Shown here in pieces: positions 1 to 6,093 of a stretch of 10,079 nt of DNA. The stretch is from positions 1 to 10,079 of the forward strand of contig JAFYET010000231.1 in assembly GCA_017544125.1 (NCBI GenBank). The letters are read 5' to 3'. Both the position numbers and the translations under genes were made by a program. How positions within the stretch are numbered: the stretch's first letter is position 1; each line of letters opens with the position of its first letter. This stretch comes from Ruminococcus sp. (GTDB taxonomy: Bacteria > Bacillota > Clostridia > Oscillospirales > Ruminococcaceae). The notes under the pieces were generated by a model. It saw only the letters and a program-made list of their open reading frames with translations. It was not told the origin of the DNA and did not search any database.

Positions 1-657
1 CGCAATGGCGAGTATGCCCGATGAGCCCTCTTCAAAAAGCTCACCCAGCTTTCTAAGCATAAAGTGCCTGTTATAAAGCCCTGTAAGGCTGTCGGTATGC
101 GCCATGTTCTTGAGCTTTTCCTCGCTGCCTATGATCGAGCGTATCAGGAAATTGGTATAGAACAAGAGATAGCCAAACACCAGCAGTGAATTGAACATCC
201 AGAAAAACGATGCATACTTGCCGCCCGTGTCGTAAACAGGCCCGTTCGCCGCAAGATAGCCCATAAAAAGCAGGTAAAAGAGCGTTATACCAATGCTGAC
301 GTATAAAGGTCTTACACCCTTATTGCCCAGCTTATAGGCTATATACTCAGAGGTATAGACCACCAGTATCATCGAAAAGCAGTAAAGGTGAAAGCCGTAA
401 TCCTGCCCGAGGCATATGGTCGTGACCCCCATATAGAAGGTCAGCCAGACATACACGCTCCACAGATAGCCGCTGAGCTTGCGTTTATATATAACGGGGT
501 ACATTATCAGCCAGAACACCAGCGCCTCAACACTGAAATAGACAAGAAAATCAACGCCCAGCATCTTGAAGAACGCCCCCAGTGCTATGACAAGAACTAC
601 CATTACATTATTGACCATATAGCAGATCTTCTGCACCGATCTTTCGCTCAAACGCAC
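1..657 (-). CDS. Membrane diguanylate cyclase (GGDEF protein), C-terminus outside window
   Basis: The product would make cyclic di-GMP at the inner face of the membrane. The visible 219 residues hold six hydrophobic segments (about residues 13-35, 37-58, 66-86, 92-114, 121-143 and 150-172), then a short linker. After this comes the typical opening of a GGDEF domain, with the motif TDSLTGLYNR near residues 186-195. The GGDEF signature loop itself lies beyond the left edge, so catalytic competence cannot be judged. I chose the GTG at 657 because a purine-rich Shine-Dalgarno (GAGAGGGGG) lies just upstream; a TTG at 651 is an alternative with more usual spacing. The gene is divergent from the xylanase and has its own promoter (694-722). 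The multi-span N-terminus is probably a sensor, but I recognise no named sensor family. Confidence 0.85.
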   Translation of the reverse strand, partial: MRLSERSVQKICYMVNNVMVVLVIALGAFFKMLGVDFLVYFSVEALVFWLIMYPVIYKRKLSGYLWSVYVWLTFYMGVTTICLGQDYGFHLYCFSMILVVYTSEYIAYKLGNKGVRPLYVSIGITLFYLLFMGYLAANGPVYDTGGKYASFFWMFNSLLVFGYLLFYTNFLIRSIIGSEEKLKNMAHTDSLTGLYNRHFMLRKLGELFEEGSSGILAIA

Positions 658-693
658 CCGCCCCCTCTCATAAAAAATGATGCTATTTATAGT

Positions 694-722
694 ATTATAA
701 CATATTTTACTGTAATTTGCAA
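694..722 (-). promoter_or_regulatory. Promoter of the diguanylate cyclase gene
   Basis: Reading leftward, TTGCAA (717-722) and TATAAT (694-699) are separated by exactly 17 bp, with TG one base before the -10 (extended -10). This is a good sigma-A type promoter about 37 bp ahead of the GTG start. The position fits a short leader. Confidence 0.75.
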
Positions 723-830
723 CAAAAACCATTTTACGCATATGGCAAAATCATGGGGCCATTTTTGTGAAAAACGTAGAAAATCATTTACAGAATCAGC
801 CGCAAACAGGCAAAAGGCTATAAATTTCGC

Positions 831-886
831 TTGACGGGCGGGGCTGTGATATGATATAATACATACATATCACAAAAGACGGAGGG
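831..886 (+). promoter_or_regulatory. Promoter and ribosome binding site of the xylanase gene
   Basis: TTGACG (831-836) and TATAAT (855-860) are 18 bp apart, and TG stands one base before the -10. A GGAGGG Shine-Dalgarno (881-886) lies 7 bp before the ATG at 894. The leader is about 25-30 nt, leaving little room for a riboswitch. No catabolite (cre-like) operator was recognised with confidence. Confidence 0.8.
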
Positions 887-893
887 CGCTGCT

Positions 894-1949
894 ATGAGCA
901 ATGTATCAACACTAAAATCTGCATATGAAAACTATTTCAAGATAGGCGCTGCCGTATCCTCTGCGGGGATAGGGCTTTACAAGGGGCTGCTCGGTGAGCA
1001 TTTTAACAGCATAACACCTGAGAACGAGCTGAAATACACCTCGACCGAGCCCGAGGAGGGGAAATTCACCTTTGATGAGGCTGACAGGATATTTGACGGC
1101 GCAAGGGAGCTTGGCATAAAGGTTCGTGCCCACGCCCCCGTATGGCACGCCCAGACCCCCGACTGGATATACAAAGACGGTGACAGACCCGCTGCCCCCG
1201 AGCTTATATACGAGCGCATAGAAGCGCACACCAAGGCACTTTGCGAGCGCTACAACGATGATGTATATGCCTGGGACGTGGTAAACGAGGCAGCCTGCGA
1301 CGAGCCGAACGACTTAAGCCCCACCTACCGTGACAGCGAGTATTTCAAGCTATGCGGCGAGGGGTTTATCGTGGCGGCGTTCAGGGCTATGGACAAGTAT
1401 TCGCCCGGAGCGCAGCTGTTTTACAACGATTACAGCGAGTGCATACCCGCCAAGCGTGAGAGGATAGTCAGGCTGATACGCACGCTTCAGGAAAAAGGCT
1501 GCCGCATTGACGGCTTCGGTATGCAGCAGCACCACTTCGCTGCCCCCGATTATGACGAGATAAAGCGCTCTATCGAGGTTTATGCCTCGCTCGGGCTGCG
1601 GCTGCACATAACCGAGCTTGATGTTTCGCTGATGGCGACGCTCAACCACGGGCTTGACCGCTTAAAGCCGGGCGATGCAGGCTTTGCCGACTATGTCAGG
1701 GAAGCGCTGCACCCCACCCCCGAGCGCCTTGAAATGATAAGCGGCATATACCTTAAGCTCTTTGAGATATACCGCAGCTACCGTGACGTTATCGACTGCG
1801 TTACCACCTGGGGCGTAGCTGATGACTACACCTGGCTTGACAGCTTCGGCATGGGCGAGGATATGCCAAAGCTAAAGCAATACCCGCTGATGTTTGACAC
1901 CGCACACAAGCCCAAGAGCTGTGTGGGGCGGCTGATTGAGAGGGCGTAG
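894..1949 (+). CDS. GH10 endo-1,4-beta-xylanase, no signal peptide
   Basis: This 351-residue protein is a bare glycoside hydrolase family 10 (beta/alpha)8 barrel that cleaves beta-1,4 xylose linkages with retention. The conserved blocks appear in order: ITPENELK (40-47), HAPVWHAQTPDW (80-91), WDVVNEA (127-133, with acid/base Glu132), GMQQHH (209-214), ITELDVS (239-245, with nucleophile Glu241) and TWGVADDYTW (305-314). All active-site blocks are present, although HAPVW replaces the commoner HTLVW and GMQQHH the commoner GMQGHW. There is no signal peptide, carbohydrate-binding module or dockerin. It is therefore probably cytoplasmic and acts on imported xylo-oligosaccharides rather than on plant cell walls (inference). 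It is a single-gene unit, with no transporter or other xylan gene beside it. The start is fixed by the ribosome binding site 7 bp upstream. Confidence 0.95.
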   Translation: MSNVSTLKSAYENYFKIGAAVSSAGIGLYKGLLGEHFNSITPENELKYTSTEPEEGKFTFDEADRIFDGARELGIKVRAHAPVWHAQTPDWIYKDGDRPAAPELIYERIEAHTKALCERYNDDVYAWDVVNEAACDEPNDLSPTYRDSEYFKLCGEGFIVAAFRAMDKYSPGAQLFYNDYSECIPAKRERIVRLIRTLQEKGCRIDGFGMQQHHFAAPDYDEIKRSIEVYASLGLRLHITELDVSLMATLNHGLDRLKPGDAGFADYVREALHPTPERLEMISGIYLKLFEIYRSYRDVIDCVTTWGVADDYTWLDSFGMGEDMPKLKQYPLMFDTAHKPKSCVGRLIERA

Positions 1950-2164
1950 GAATAAACATACGCTGAAATGCTGCAAATTGGGATCTGTAGTTTAGGTAAC
2001 AGGTGAGGTGTCGCCCTTACAGGCGACAATATGTCCATTCGGACTTTTATCCTAATGAAATCGCCTGAATAAAACGAAAGCGCTTCCCAAACAGCCCGAA
2101 TGGGCATCTGCGGCGCAGCCGCTCCTCAATTATGCATTATGAATTATGCATTATGCATTGATAT
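1950..2164. other. Non-coding, hairpin-rich intergenic block
   Basis: There is no gene in these 215 bp. The block holds several perfect short stems: TGTCGCC/GGCGACA (2009-2028), GTCC-ATTC-GGAC (2033-2044, followed by TTTTAT), GCCC-GAAT-GGGC (2094-2105) and GCGGC-GCA-GCCGC (2110-2122). It ends in the tandem heptamers at 2129-2156. The first two stems lie 60-95 bp after the xylanase stop and could end its transcript, but neither is a classic terminator. The arrangement resembles a dispersed intergenic repeat or a decayed miniature element; this is inference. Confidence 0.5.
2129..2156. repeat. Four tandem 7-bp repeats, ATTATG[C/A]
   Basis: ATTATGC, ATTATGA, ATTATGC and ATTATGC follow one another directly, then a partial unit ATTG. 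The array abuts the point where integrase homology begins, and an in-frame stop (2159-2161) separates the two. It may mark the recombination or deletion junction that truncated the integrase. Confidence 0.75.
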
Positions 2165-2518
2165 ATGTTGGCGAAAAGTTCACAGGGTTTAAAGATTGGT
2201 GATAGGTGGCACGAAACAAGCCGCCTCTTTACAGCGTGGAACGGAAAGCCCATGCACGGGGCAACGCCCTTTGTTTGGCTTGAAAAACTATGCAAGGCGC
2301 ACGGGCTGCCCAAAGTGAACTTACATTCATTCAGACACTTGAACGCCTCGCTGCTGATCTCGCAGGGCGTGGACGTTAAGACGGTGCAAAGCGTTCTCGG
2401 TCACTCGCAGGCAAGCACGACACTTGATATATATGCTGCCGCTTTCCGTGAGCGTGAGGCTCAGGCTCTCGGGGCAGTTGCTGCCGTTCTCAATGAGCCG
2501 ATAAGTAAAAAAGCATAG
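2165..2518 (+). pseudogene. Tyrosine integrase remnant (C-terminal catalytic part only)
   Basis: The 117 residues match the C-terminal half of a phage/ICE-type tyrosine recombinase. The motif HSFRH carries catalytic His54 and Arg57, LGH carries His80, and TTLDIY supplies the nucleophile Tyr90. The arm-binding and core-binding domains and the first catalytic Arg are absent; full-length relatives are about 350-400 residues. The frame is closed by a TGA at 2159-2161 directly before the ATG, and no good ribosome binding site is visible, so this is probably an inactive fragment. The coding strand points toward the tRNA 3' end at 2683, the usual place for an integrase that uses a tRNA target. It is best read as a relic of an older element that used the same site, not as the integrase of the prophage to the right. 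Confidence 0.85.
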
Positions 2519-2524
2519 AACAAA

Positions 2525-2567
2525 TAAAGGGTAGCAGGCATTAATGAACCGCCGCCCTTTTCTTATT
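2525..2567 (+). terminator. Possible weak terminator after the integrase remnant
   Basis: AAAGGG and CCCTTT can pair across a loop of about 23 nt, followed by a T-rich run (TTCTTATT). The long loop makes this a weak candidate. Confidence 0.3.
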
Positions 2568-2593
2568 ATCACTATTCAAAAAATTTTGGGGCA

Positions 2594-2615
2594 TAACGCA
2601 CAAACAACGCACAAA
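2594..2615. repeat. Two tandem 11-bp repeats, AACGCACAAA[C/T]
   Basis: AACGCACAAAC is followed directly by AACGCACAAAT, ten of eleven bases identical. The pair lies about 70 bp from the tRNA 3' end, a distance at which integrase arm-type sites can occur. Any such function is inference. Confidence 0.5.
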
Positions 2616-2630
2616 TCCCGTTTTCGGGCA

Positions 2631-2672
2631 AAATAAAAAACTCTGAAACGGCGTATTTACGTCATTTCAGAG
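2631..2672 (-). terminator. Leftward rho-independent terminator, probably the tRNA's original terminator
   Basis: On the minus strand CTCTGAAA pairs with TTTCAGAG (2641-2672). A small inner CGT/ACG stem is possible, and the tail is TTTTTTATTTT. It begins 11 bp after the CCA of the tRNA fragment, as expected for the natural terminator of that tRNA. This supports the view that the left side is the ancestral chromosomal flank. Confidence 0.8.
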
Positions 2673-2682
2673 CTTTCTTTAC

Positions 2683-2710
2683 TGGTGCGGCAAATGGGAC
2701 TTGAACCCAT
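2683..2710 (-). other. Attachment site: tRNA 3'-end fragment (probably tRNA-Leu)
   Basis: On the minus strand the sequence reads as a T stem ATGGG, T loop TTCAAGT, T stem CCCAT, acceptor strand TTGCCGC and then ACCA. The loop fits the TTCRANY rule. No matching 5' acceptor strand (GCGGCAA), D arm or anticodon arm occurs in the 60-90 nt upstream, so this is only a tRNA 3' end. A GCGGCAA acceptor is common in bacterial tRNA-Leu, which makes Leu the likely parent. Such fragments form when a phage integrates at a tRNA 3' end and carries a copy of it. The fragment's 3' end faces left, so the element lies to the right. The true core may extend a few bases past 2710. Confidence 0.75.
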
Positions 2711-2936
2711 ACGTCAAAGACACACGCCCCTCAAACGTATGACAGCACATTCGGAATATCCGATAACGCGCTTGTAAATGCCGTATCTTCAGCGCTTTAC
2801 AGTGTGTATCAAAACAATAAAACACATAAAAACCTTTTAAAATGTCGTAGTAGTGTCGTAGTAATTTGCTTACAAGCATTCAAATCAGACGCAATATATT
2901 GTTATAATTATATTTCTTAGGCGCAATTTATGGTAC
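2711..2936. other. Non-coding DNA between att site and Abi promoter
   Basis: I see no credible gene here. A minus-strand open frame runs through the tRNA fragment but has no support. Features seen are an inverted pair CATACGT/ACGTATG around 2706-2740, two tandem 11-bp units TGTCGTAGTA[G/A] near 2843-2864, and a second possible extended -10 (TG-T-TATAAT, 2903-2908) with only a poor -35. The repeats may be integrase binding sites; this is inference. Confidence 0.45.
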
Positions 2937-2965
2937 TTGACAACTGTAGTTATTTATGTTATCAT
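2937..2965 (+). promoter_or_regulatory. Strong promoter of the Abi_2 leader RNA and gene
   Basis: A perfect TTGACA (2937-2942) lies 17 bp from TATCAT (2960-2965), with TG one base before the -10. Transcription should start near 2971, giving a leader of about 70 nt before the Abi start codon. This lets the gene be expressed in the lysogen independently of the late operon on the other strand. Confidence 0.85.
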
Positions 2966-2970
2966 ATAGG

Positions 2971-3018
2971 TAACAACTCCCCCAGGCCTCTGTGGCAACA
3001 CATGCACACTTGGGGGCT
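2971..3018 (+). ncRNA. Structured leader RNA upstream of the Abi_2 gene (abiF-motif-like candidate)
   Basis: The first transcribed bases can fold into an outer 8-bp stem, CCCCCAGG (2979-2986) with CTTGGGGG (3009-3016). It encloses a perfect 4-bp stem TGTG/CACA closed by a GCAA (GNRA) tetraloop (2991-3002). No U tract follows, so it is not an ordinary terminator. Rfam describes an abiF RNA motif that lies upstream of Abi_2-type genes, and both position and neighbour fit. I cannot test the match to its covariance model here. It may act as a regulator of, or antitoxin-like partner for, the downstream protein; this is inference. Confidence 0.55.
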
Positions 3019-3042
3019 TTCTGCTATACAAGGAGCACTATT

Positions 3043-3918
3043 ATGAAAAGTTTTAAAACCATACAAGAGCAAATAGAATTACTCCGTTCAAGAAATCTAA
3101 CTATAGATGATGAGTCTATCGCATATGATTTTTTATTAAAAAATAATTATTATCGTATAAGTGGCTATTCGCTGACTTTACGTCATCAAGATTTGTTCTA
3201 TCCCTCCACATCATTTCAGAATATAATAGATATATATAATTTCGATCATGAATTCAGAATGCTTTTGTGGAATACAATTCAAATAATAGAAATAACAGTA
3301 AAATCAATTTATGCCTATTATTTTACTATGAAAAACTCTCCGACTGACTATCTTGACTCAAGTAAATTTACTGATGAAGTAATACATAAAAGTATCATCG
3401 ATAAAGTCATGGATCAAAAGGATAAACGAAAATCACACGAGGCTTTTATTCAACATTATGTAAATGACCTTAACGAGGATATGCCTTTGTGGGTAGCTGT
3501 AGATTTATTTACTTTTTCAGACATTTCAAAGCTTTATTCAATTTCAAAAGGCGACTTAAAAAAAGATGTTGCCTCTGAGTTGGGGTTACATTTTAATTCT
3601 GCACCCGATGTCTTAAAAAAATATCTGCATAGTATAACGATATTAAGAAACCTATGTGCACACGAGAGTCGTATTTATAATAGGCTATTTATTACCAAGC
3701 CCAGTTTAAATAGAAACGAGCTTAGTTATTTGAGGGATAACCCCGATGGTACCAAAGATAATTCGCACGTTTTTGGATATTTGTTTAATATTAAACGTTT
3801 AGTAGACACAAAAACATTTTCTCAGTTTAAGACATCACTTATAGATTTAACCAAAAAATACCCCTTTGTTGATATGCGGTACTATGGTTTTTGTGAAAAA
3901 TGGGATCAAGTATTGTAA
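3043..3918 (+). CDS. Abi_2 family (AbiD/AbiF-like) abortive-infection protein with HEPN motif
   Basis: The 291-residue protein matches the Abi_2 family, which includes the lactococcal abortive-infection proteins AbiD and AbiF. Members are thought to stop growth of phage-infected cells, probably by HEPN-type RNA cleavage. Family blocks seen are YYRISGY (36-42), MPLWVAVDLFTFSDISKLY (147-165) and LRNLCAHESRIYNR (201-214). The last contains the R-x4-H signature (Arg202, His207) of HEPN ribonucleases. The length is normal for the family. The ATG at 3043 was chosen because AAGGAG (3030-3035) lies 7 bp upstream; the longer frame from 2992 would begin inside the leader hairpin. The gene is far more A+T-rich than its neighbours, suggesting separate acquisition. 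Standing alone beside the att site, it probably protects the lysogen against other phages (inference). Confidence 0.85.
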   Translation: MKSFKTIQEQIELLRSRNLTIDDESIAYDFLLKNNYYRISGYSLTLRHQDLFYPSTSFQNIIDIYNFDHEFRMLLWNTIQIIEITVKSIYAYYFTMKNSPTDYLDSSKFTDEVIHKSIIDKVMDQKDKRKSHEAFIQHYVNDLNEDMPLWVAVDLFTFSDISKLYSISKGDLKKDVASELGLHFNSAPDVLKKYLHSITILRNLCAHESRIYNRLFITKPSLNRNELSYLRDNPDGTKDNSHVFGYLFNIKRLVDTKTFSQFKTSLIDLTKKYPFVDMRYYGFCEKWDQVL

Positions 3919-3994
3919 TTATTTTGATTCTTTCTACATATAATAATAACACAGTCCCTGCAAGCTTTAATAAAAGCGCAATACCGCAGGTCTT

Positions 3995-4037
3995 CTGATA
4001 AAAAAGGCTGCCGGTCACCTGACCGGCAGCCTTAGCT
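3995..4037. terminator. Bidirectional terminator between the Abi gene and the late operon
   Basis: A perfect 13-bp stem AAGGCTGCCGGTC/GACCGGCAGCCTT (4004-4033) closes a 4-nt loop. Leftward it is followed by TTTTTT, directly after the endolysin stop, so it ends the late operon. Rightward it is followed by AGCTTTT and can stop Abi transcripts as well. Confidence 0.9.
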
Positions 4038-4042
4038 TTTAC

Positions 4043-4984
4043 TTAATCTCTCCCTTTGGTAATGTAAGCTATATCGTCAGAATTCACCCACCCTGTGACA
4101 TACAGTCCTACGGGGGTTCTGCCGCAGTTTGACTTGCTCGTGGTGATGCGGTACTTGCCGCTGACAAGCTTGCCGTCGTAAAGGTAGTAGTTTCCCGACA
4201 GGGTGTTCACCGGTACCTGCCCGCCCGAAGACACATACAGCTTAGCGCCCTTCAGCGTTATCTTGCTGCCTTTGGTAAGTACAGGTGTCTTTGCTGCGGG
4301 AACGCTGTAAACCGCCCTGCCCTTCTCGTCATACACCATATACCCCGCCTTGCAGGCTTTCTTTGCGTTGTCAAGGTTTGAGTATGCCCCGATCTGCGAC
4401 TTGCTGTCAGTCCAGCTCTTACGTATGCGGTAGAGGTGCTTTGTGGTGGCTGTTGCCTTGGCAGATGTCTTAGTCGTTTGTCCGAGCCGTTTGTTGACCT
4501 CAGCTGCTATGTAGGGAAACTTCCCACCGAGATACGGTCCCGGGCAGCCTGTCGCTGCGAACCACTTGTGCATGGTCAGATTGCCTGACTTGTCGCCAGT
4601 GTAGTTGAGCTTCTTGATGCCGTTACGCTTACAGATATCCACACACAGATCTATGAGCTTGGCGAGCGCCTTGTCGGACACGTGCCAATCGGGAGCACCG
4701 CCGTCATTGGCGACCTCGATAGTGATAGCCCTGTTGTCATTCTCGGGCGATGATGTACACCAGCTGCGGTTTACTTCGTCCACGTAGAGGGCGACCCTGC
4801 CGTCTGTGCCGATAGCATAGTTGCTCGACACCTCACGTGAGGGATTTGCAAACAGCTCGCCGCACTGCTCGACGGTCAGGTTTCCAGCCATGTGATGTAT
4901 GGTTATGGTGTCTATCTTGTGGTTTCGAGGTACGTTGCAGTTAGGCGACCTCTTAATATAGCTTACTAAGCTCGAATTACTCAT
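4043..4984 (-). CDS. Endolysin: N-acetylmuramoyl-L-alanine amidase with two C-terminal modules
   Basis: This phage lysin cuts the amide bond between N-acetylmuramate and L-alanine in peptidoglycan. Residues 20-165 form an Amidase_2 (T7 lysozyme/PGRP-like) domain. Likely zinc ligands are His30 in ITIHHMAG, His139 in MHKWFAATGCPGP, and Cys147. After an Ala/Thr/Lys linker (168-182), a module at 183-228 (YRIRKSW...GAYSNLDNAKKAC...YDEKGRAVY) is of a type often seen in Clostridia lysins. Residues 234-305 look like an SH3-type wall-binding domain. There is no signal peptide, so release depends on the holin. The start ATG overlaps the holin stop by 8 nt and has an AAAGGAGG site inside the holin's end. 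It is the last gene of the operon. Confidence 0.92.
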   Translation of the reverse strand: MSNSSLVSYIKRSPNCNVPRNHKIDTITIHHMAGNLTVEQCGELFANPSREVSSNYAIGTDGRVALYVDEVNRSWCTSSPENDNRAITIEVANDGGAPDWHVSDKALAKLIDLCVDICKRNGIKKLNYTGDKSGNLTMHKWFAATGCPGPYLGGKFPYIAAEVNKRLGQTTKTSAKATATTKHLYRIRKSWTDSKSQIGAYSNLDNAKKACKAGYMVYDEKGRAVYSVPAAKTPVLTKGSKITLKGAKLYVSSGGQVPVNTLSGNYYLYDGKLVSGKYRITTSKSNCGRTPVGLYVTGWVNSDDIAYITKGRD

Positions 4985-5420
4985 CTTGGTTTCCTCCTTT
5001 ATCTTCTAAATGCTTTTTCAACTTTGTTATGGCTTTCATCAAAAACGGTGGCAGGGGCACGCCTATCTCGCCGAGATTTTCGAGCACCGATATGCACTCG
5101 TTGATGATGAGCCATATAGTGACTATCAGCCCGAGATAATAGCTCATCTCTATGTCTACCCCTACGCCTTTAAGCCCTGAGAACAGCACCCAGTCCATCA
5201 CGGCAGCTACGATCACAACGCCGATGTAGCCTACCTTTTTAACTATGCCCTTAAGCCCGACCTTGCTCGACAGCTCTCCCCTGATGTATGCCGCCGAGAT
5301 GCCTGATATGTAATCTACGCTCATCATCACGATGAGCAGTGCGAGTGGTATGAGTATCACCCGTGTATATGCCAGCAGCCCCGCCAGAGCCGCTGACAGC
5401 AGAAGTTTAAGTTTATCCAT
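4977..5420 (-). CDS. Phage holin (class 4, Phage_holin_4_1 / cp-1 type)
   Basis: The holin forms membrane lesions that release the endolysin at the end of infection. The 147 residues hold hydrophobic segments at about 5-19, 20-40, 62-82 and 95-113. Family hallmarks are VDYISGISAAYIRGELSSK (35-53), the following GLKGIVKK, and ECISVLENLGEIGVPLP (108-124). The tail is charged and lysine-rich. I preferred the ATG at 5420 because GGTAGGGGGTG lies just upstream; a GTG at 5438 would add six residues. The gene overlaps the endolysin by 8 nt and follows the metallopeptidase gene by 17 nt, giving a compact lysis cassette. Confidence 0.9.
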   Translation of the reverse strand: MDKLKLLLSAALAGLLAYTRVILIPLALLIVMMSVDYISGISAAYIRGELSSKVGLKGIVKKVGYIGVVIVAAVMDWVLFSGLKGVGVDIEMSYYLGLIVTIWLIINECISVLENLGEIGVPLPPFLMKAITKLKKHLEDKGGNQDE

Positions 5421-5437
5421 ATCTTCACCCCCTACCA

Positions 5438-6088
5438 CTAAATGCCTGCTATGTGCCCCGGGGCAAGTTTCAGCTCATCGGGTGAGCTGTCGGCGAAAAC
5501 GCCCCGGTTGTGCTTTATCACATCATATAGCCCCCGAGAAAACGCCTCGACAAAGTCCTCTTCCTCGTCGTGGGAGAGAGGCGAGGGCTTGCAGAACTCG
5601 TGTATTATCGCATGGCATATCTCATGTAAAAAGATATACCGCTCATACTCGGGGTCGCCAAGCGATGACACGAATATCTCAGACTTCGGTGTGTGGCGAC
5701 ACTCGCCCGCTGTCAGAAAATCCCTCTTGGGGTTTTTGAACACCGCACCACGAACCACATCATACAGCGCATCGCCTACCCTGATAGCGTCGGGTATGCT
5801 CAGGGTGCCGTGTTCAAGGGTGTCTGATATGTGGTTGAGTATTATCTTCGGCTTGCCGTTTTCGAGCCTCAGATCATAATGCAGGTACTTTCTGCCTGCA
5901 TACTCGCCCCTGCCCTCAATGGCTATTATCATAGTGCCGTCGCCGTTGTGCAGGGTATCTACTACCTCATAGTCCTTGCCACGCAGCAGCTCATGTCCGT
6001 CATCGGCTGTGATCTTGATATTCTCAGCAGCGGCATCATAAAACCGCTGCCAGTTTAAAACGTGCATTAGTCCGGCTGTCTCTATCAT
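5438..6088 (-). CDS. Ig-like domain fused to an HExxH (ImmA/IrrE-like) metallopeptidase, unknown phage role
   Basis: I know no named family for the whole 216-residue protein. Residues about 23-75 resemble the small Ig-like repeats of Firmicutes surface proteins: a DGHELLRGKDYEV block, then GTMIIAIEGRGEYAG. Residues about 115-195 resemble a phage or ImmA/IrrE-type metallopeptidase. The motif HEICH (155-159) supplies two zinc ligands and the catalytic Glu156, and an acidic helix EEEDFVEAF (175-183) offers Glu181 as third ligand. There is no signal peptide or membrane segment. It lies between the XkdX-like gene and the holin, 5 nt after the former, with GGGGAG before its start. It could trim a virion or host protein, or be a virion-borne enzyme; neither is shown by the sequence. 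Confidence 0.65.
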   Translation of the reverse strand: MIETAGLMHVLNWQRFYDAAAENIKITADDGHELLRGKDYEVVDTLHNGDGTMIIAIEGRGEYAGRKYLHYDLRLENGKPKIILNHISDTLEHGTLSIPDAIRVGDALYDVVRGAVFKNPKRDFLTAGECRHTPKSEIFVSSLGDPEYERYIFLHEICHAIIHEFCKPSPLSHDEEEDFVEAFSRGLYDVIKHNRGVFADSSPDELKLAPGHIAGI

Positions 6089-6093
6089 CTATA

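Noticed and set aside
388..834. A 148-aa open frame on the + strand
   Set aside because: It lies antisense to the well-supported diguanylate cyclase gene and its promoter, has no family resemblance, and lacks a convincing ribosome binding site.
2165..2518. Integrase fragment as the working integrase of the prophage on the right
   Set aside because: It lacks the N-terminal domains and the first catalytic Arg, and it lies on the chromosomal side of the att site.
2683..2775. A complete tRNA gene on the minus strand
   Set aside because: The T arm, acceptor 3' strand and CCA are good, but no GCGGCAA 5' strand, D arm or anticodon arm occurs at class I or class II distance.
2679..2879. A 66-aa minus-strand open frame
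   Set aside because: It runs straight through the tRNA 3' end and has no ribosome binding site or recognisable protein features.
2992..3042. Upstream ATG start for the Abi_2 gene
   Set aside because: It would begin inside the leader hairpin with no Shine-Dalgarno. The ATG at 3043 has AAGGAG 7 bp upstream and begins where family similarity begins.
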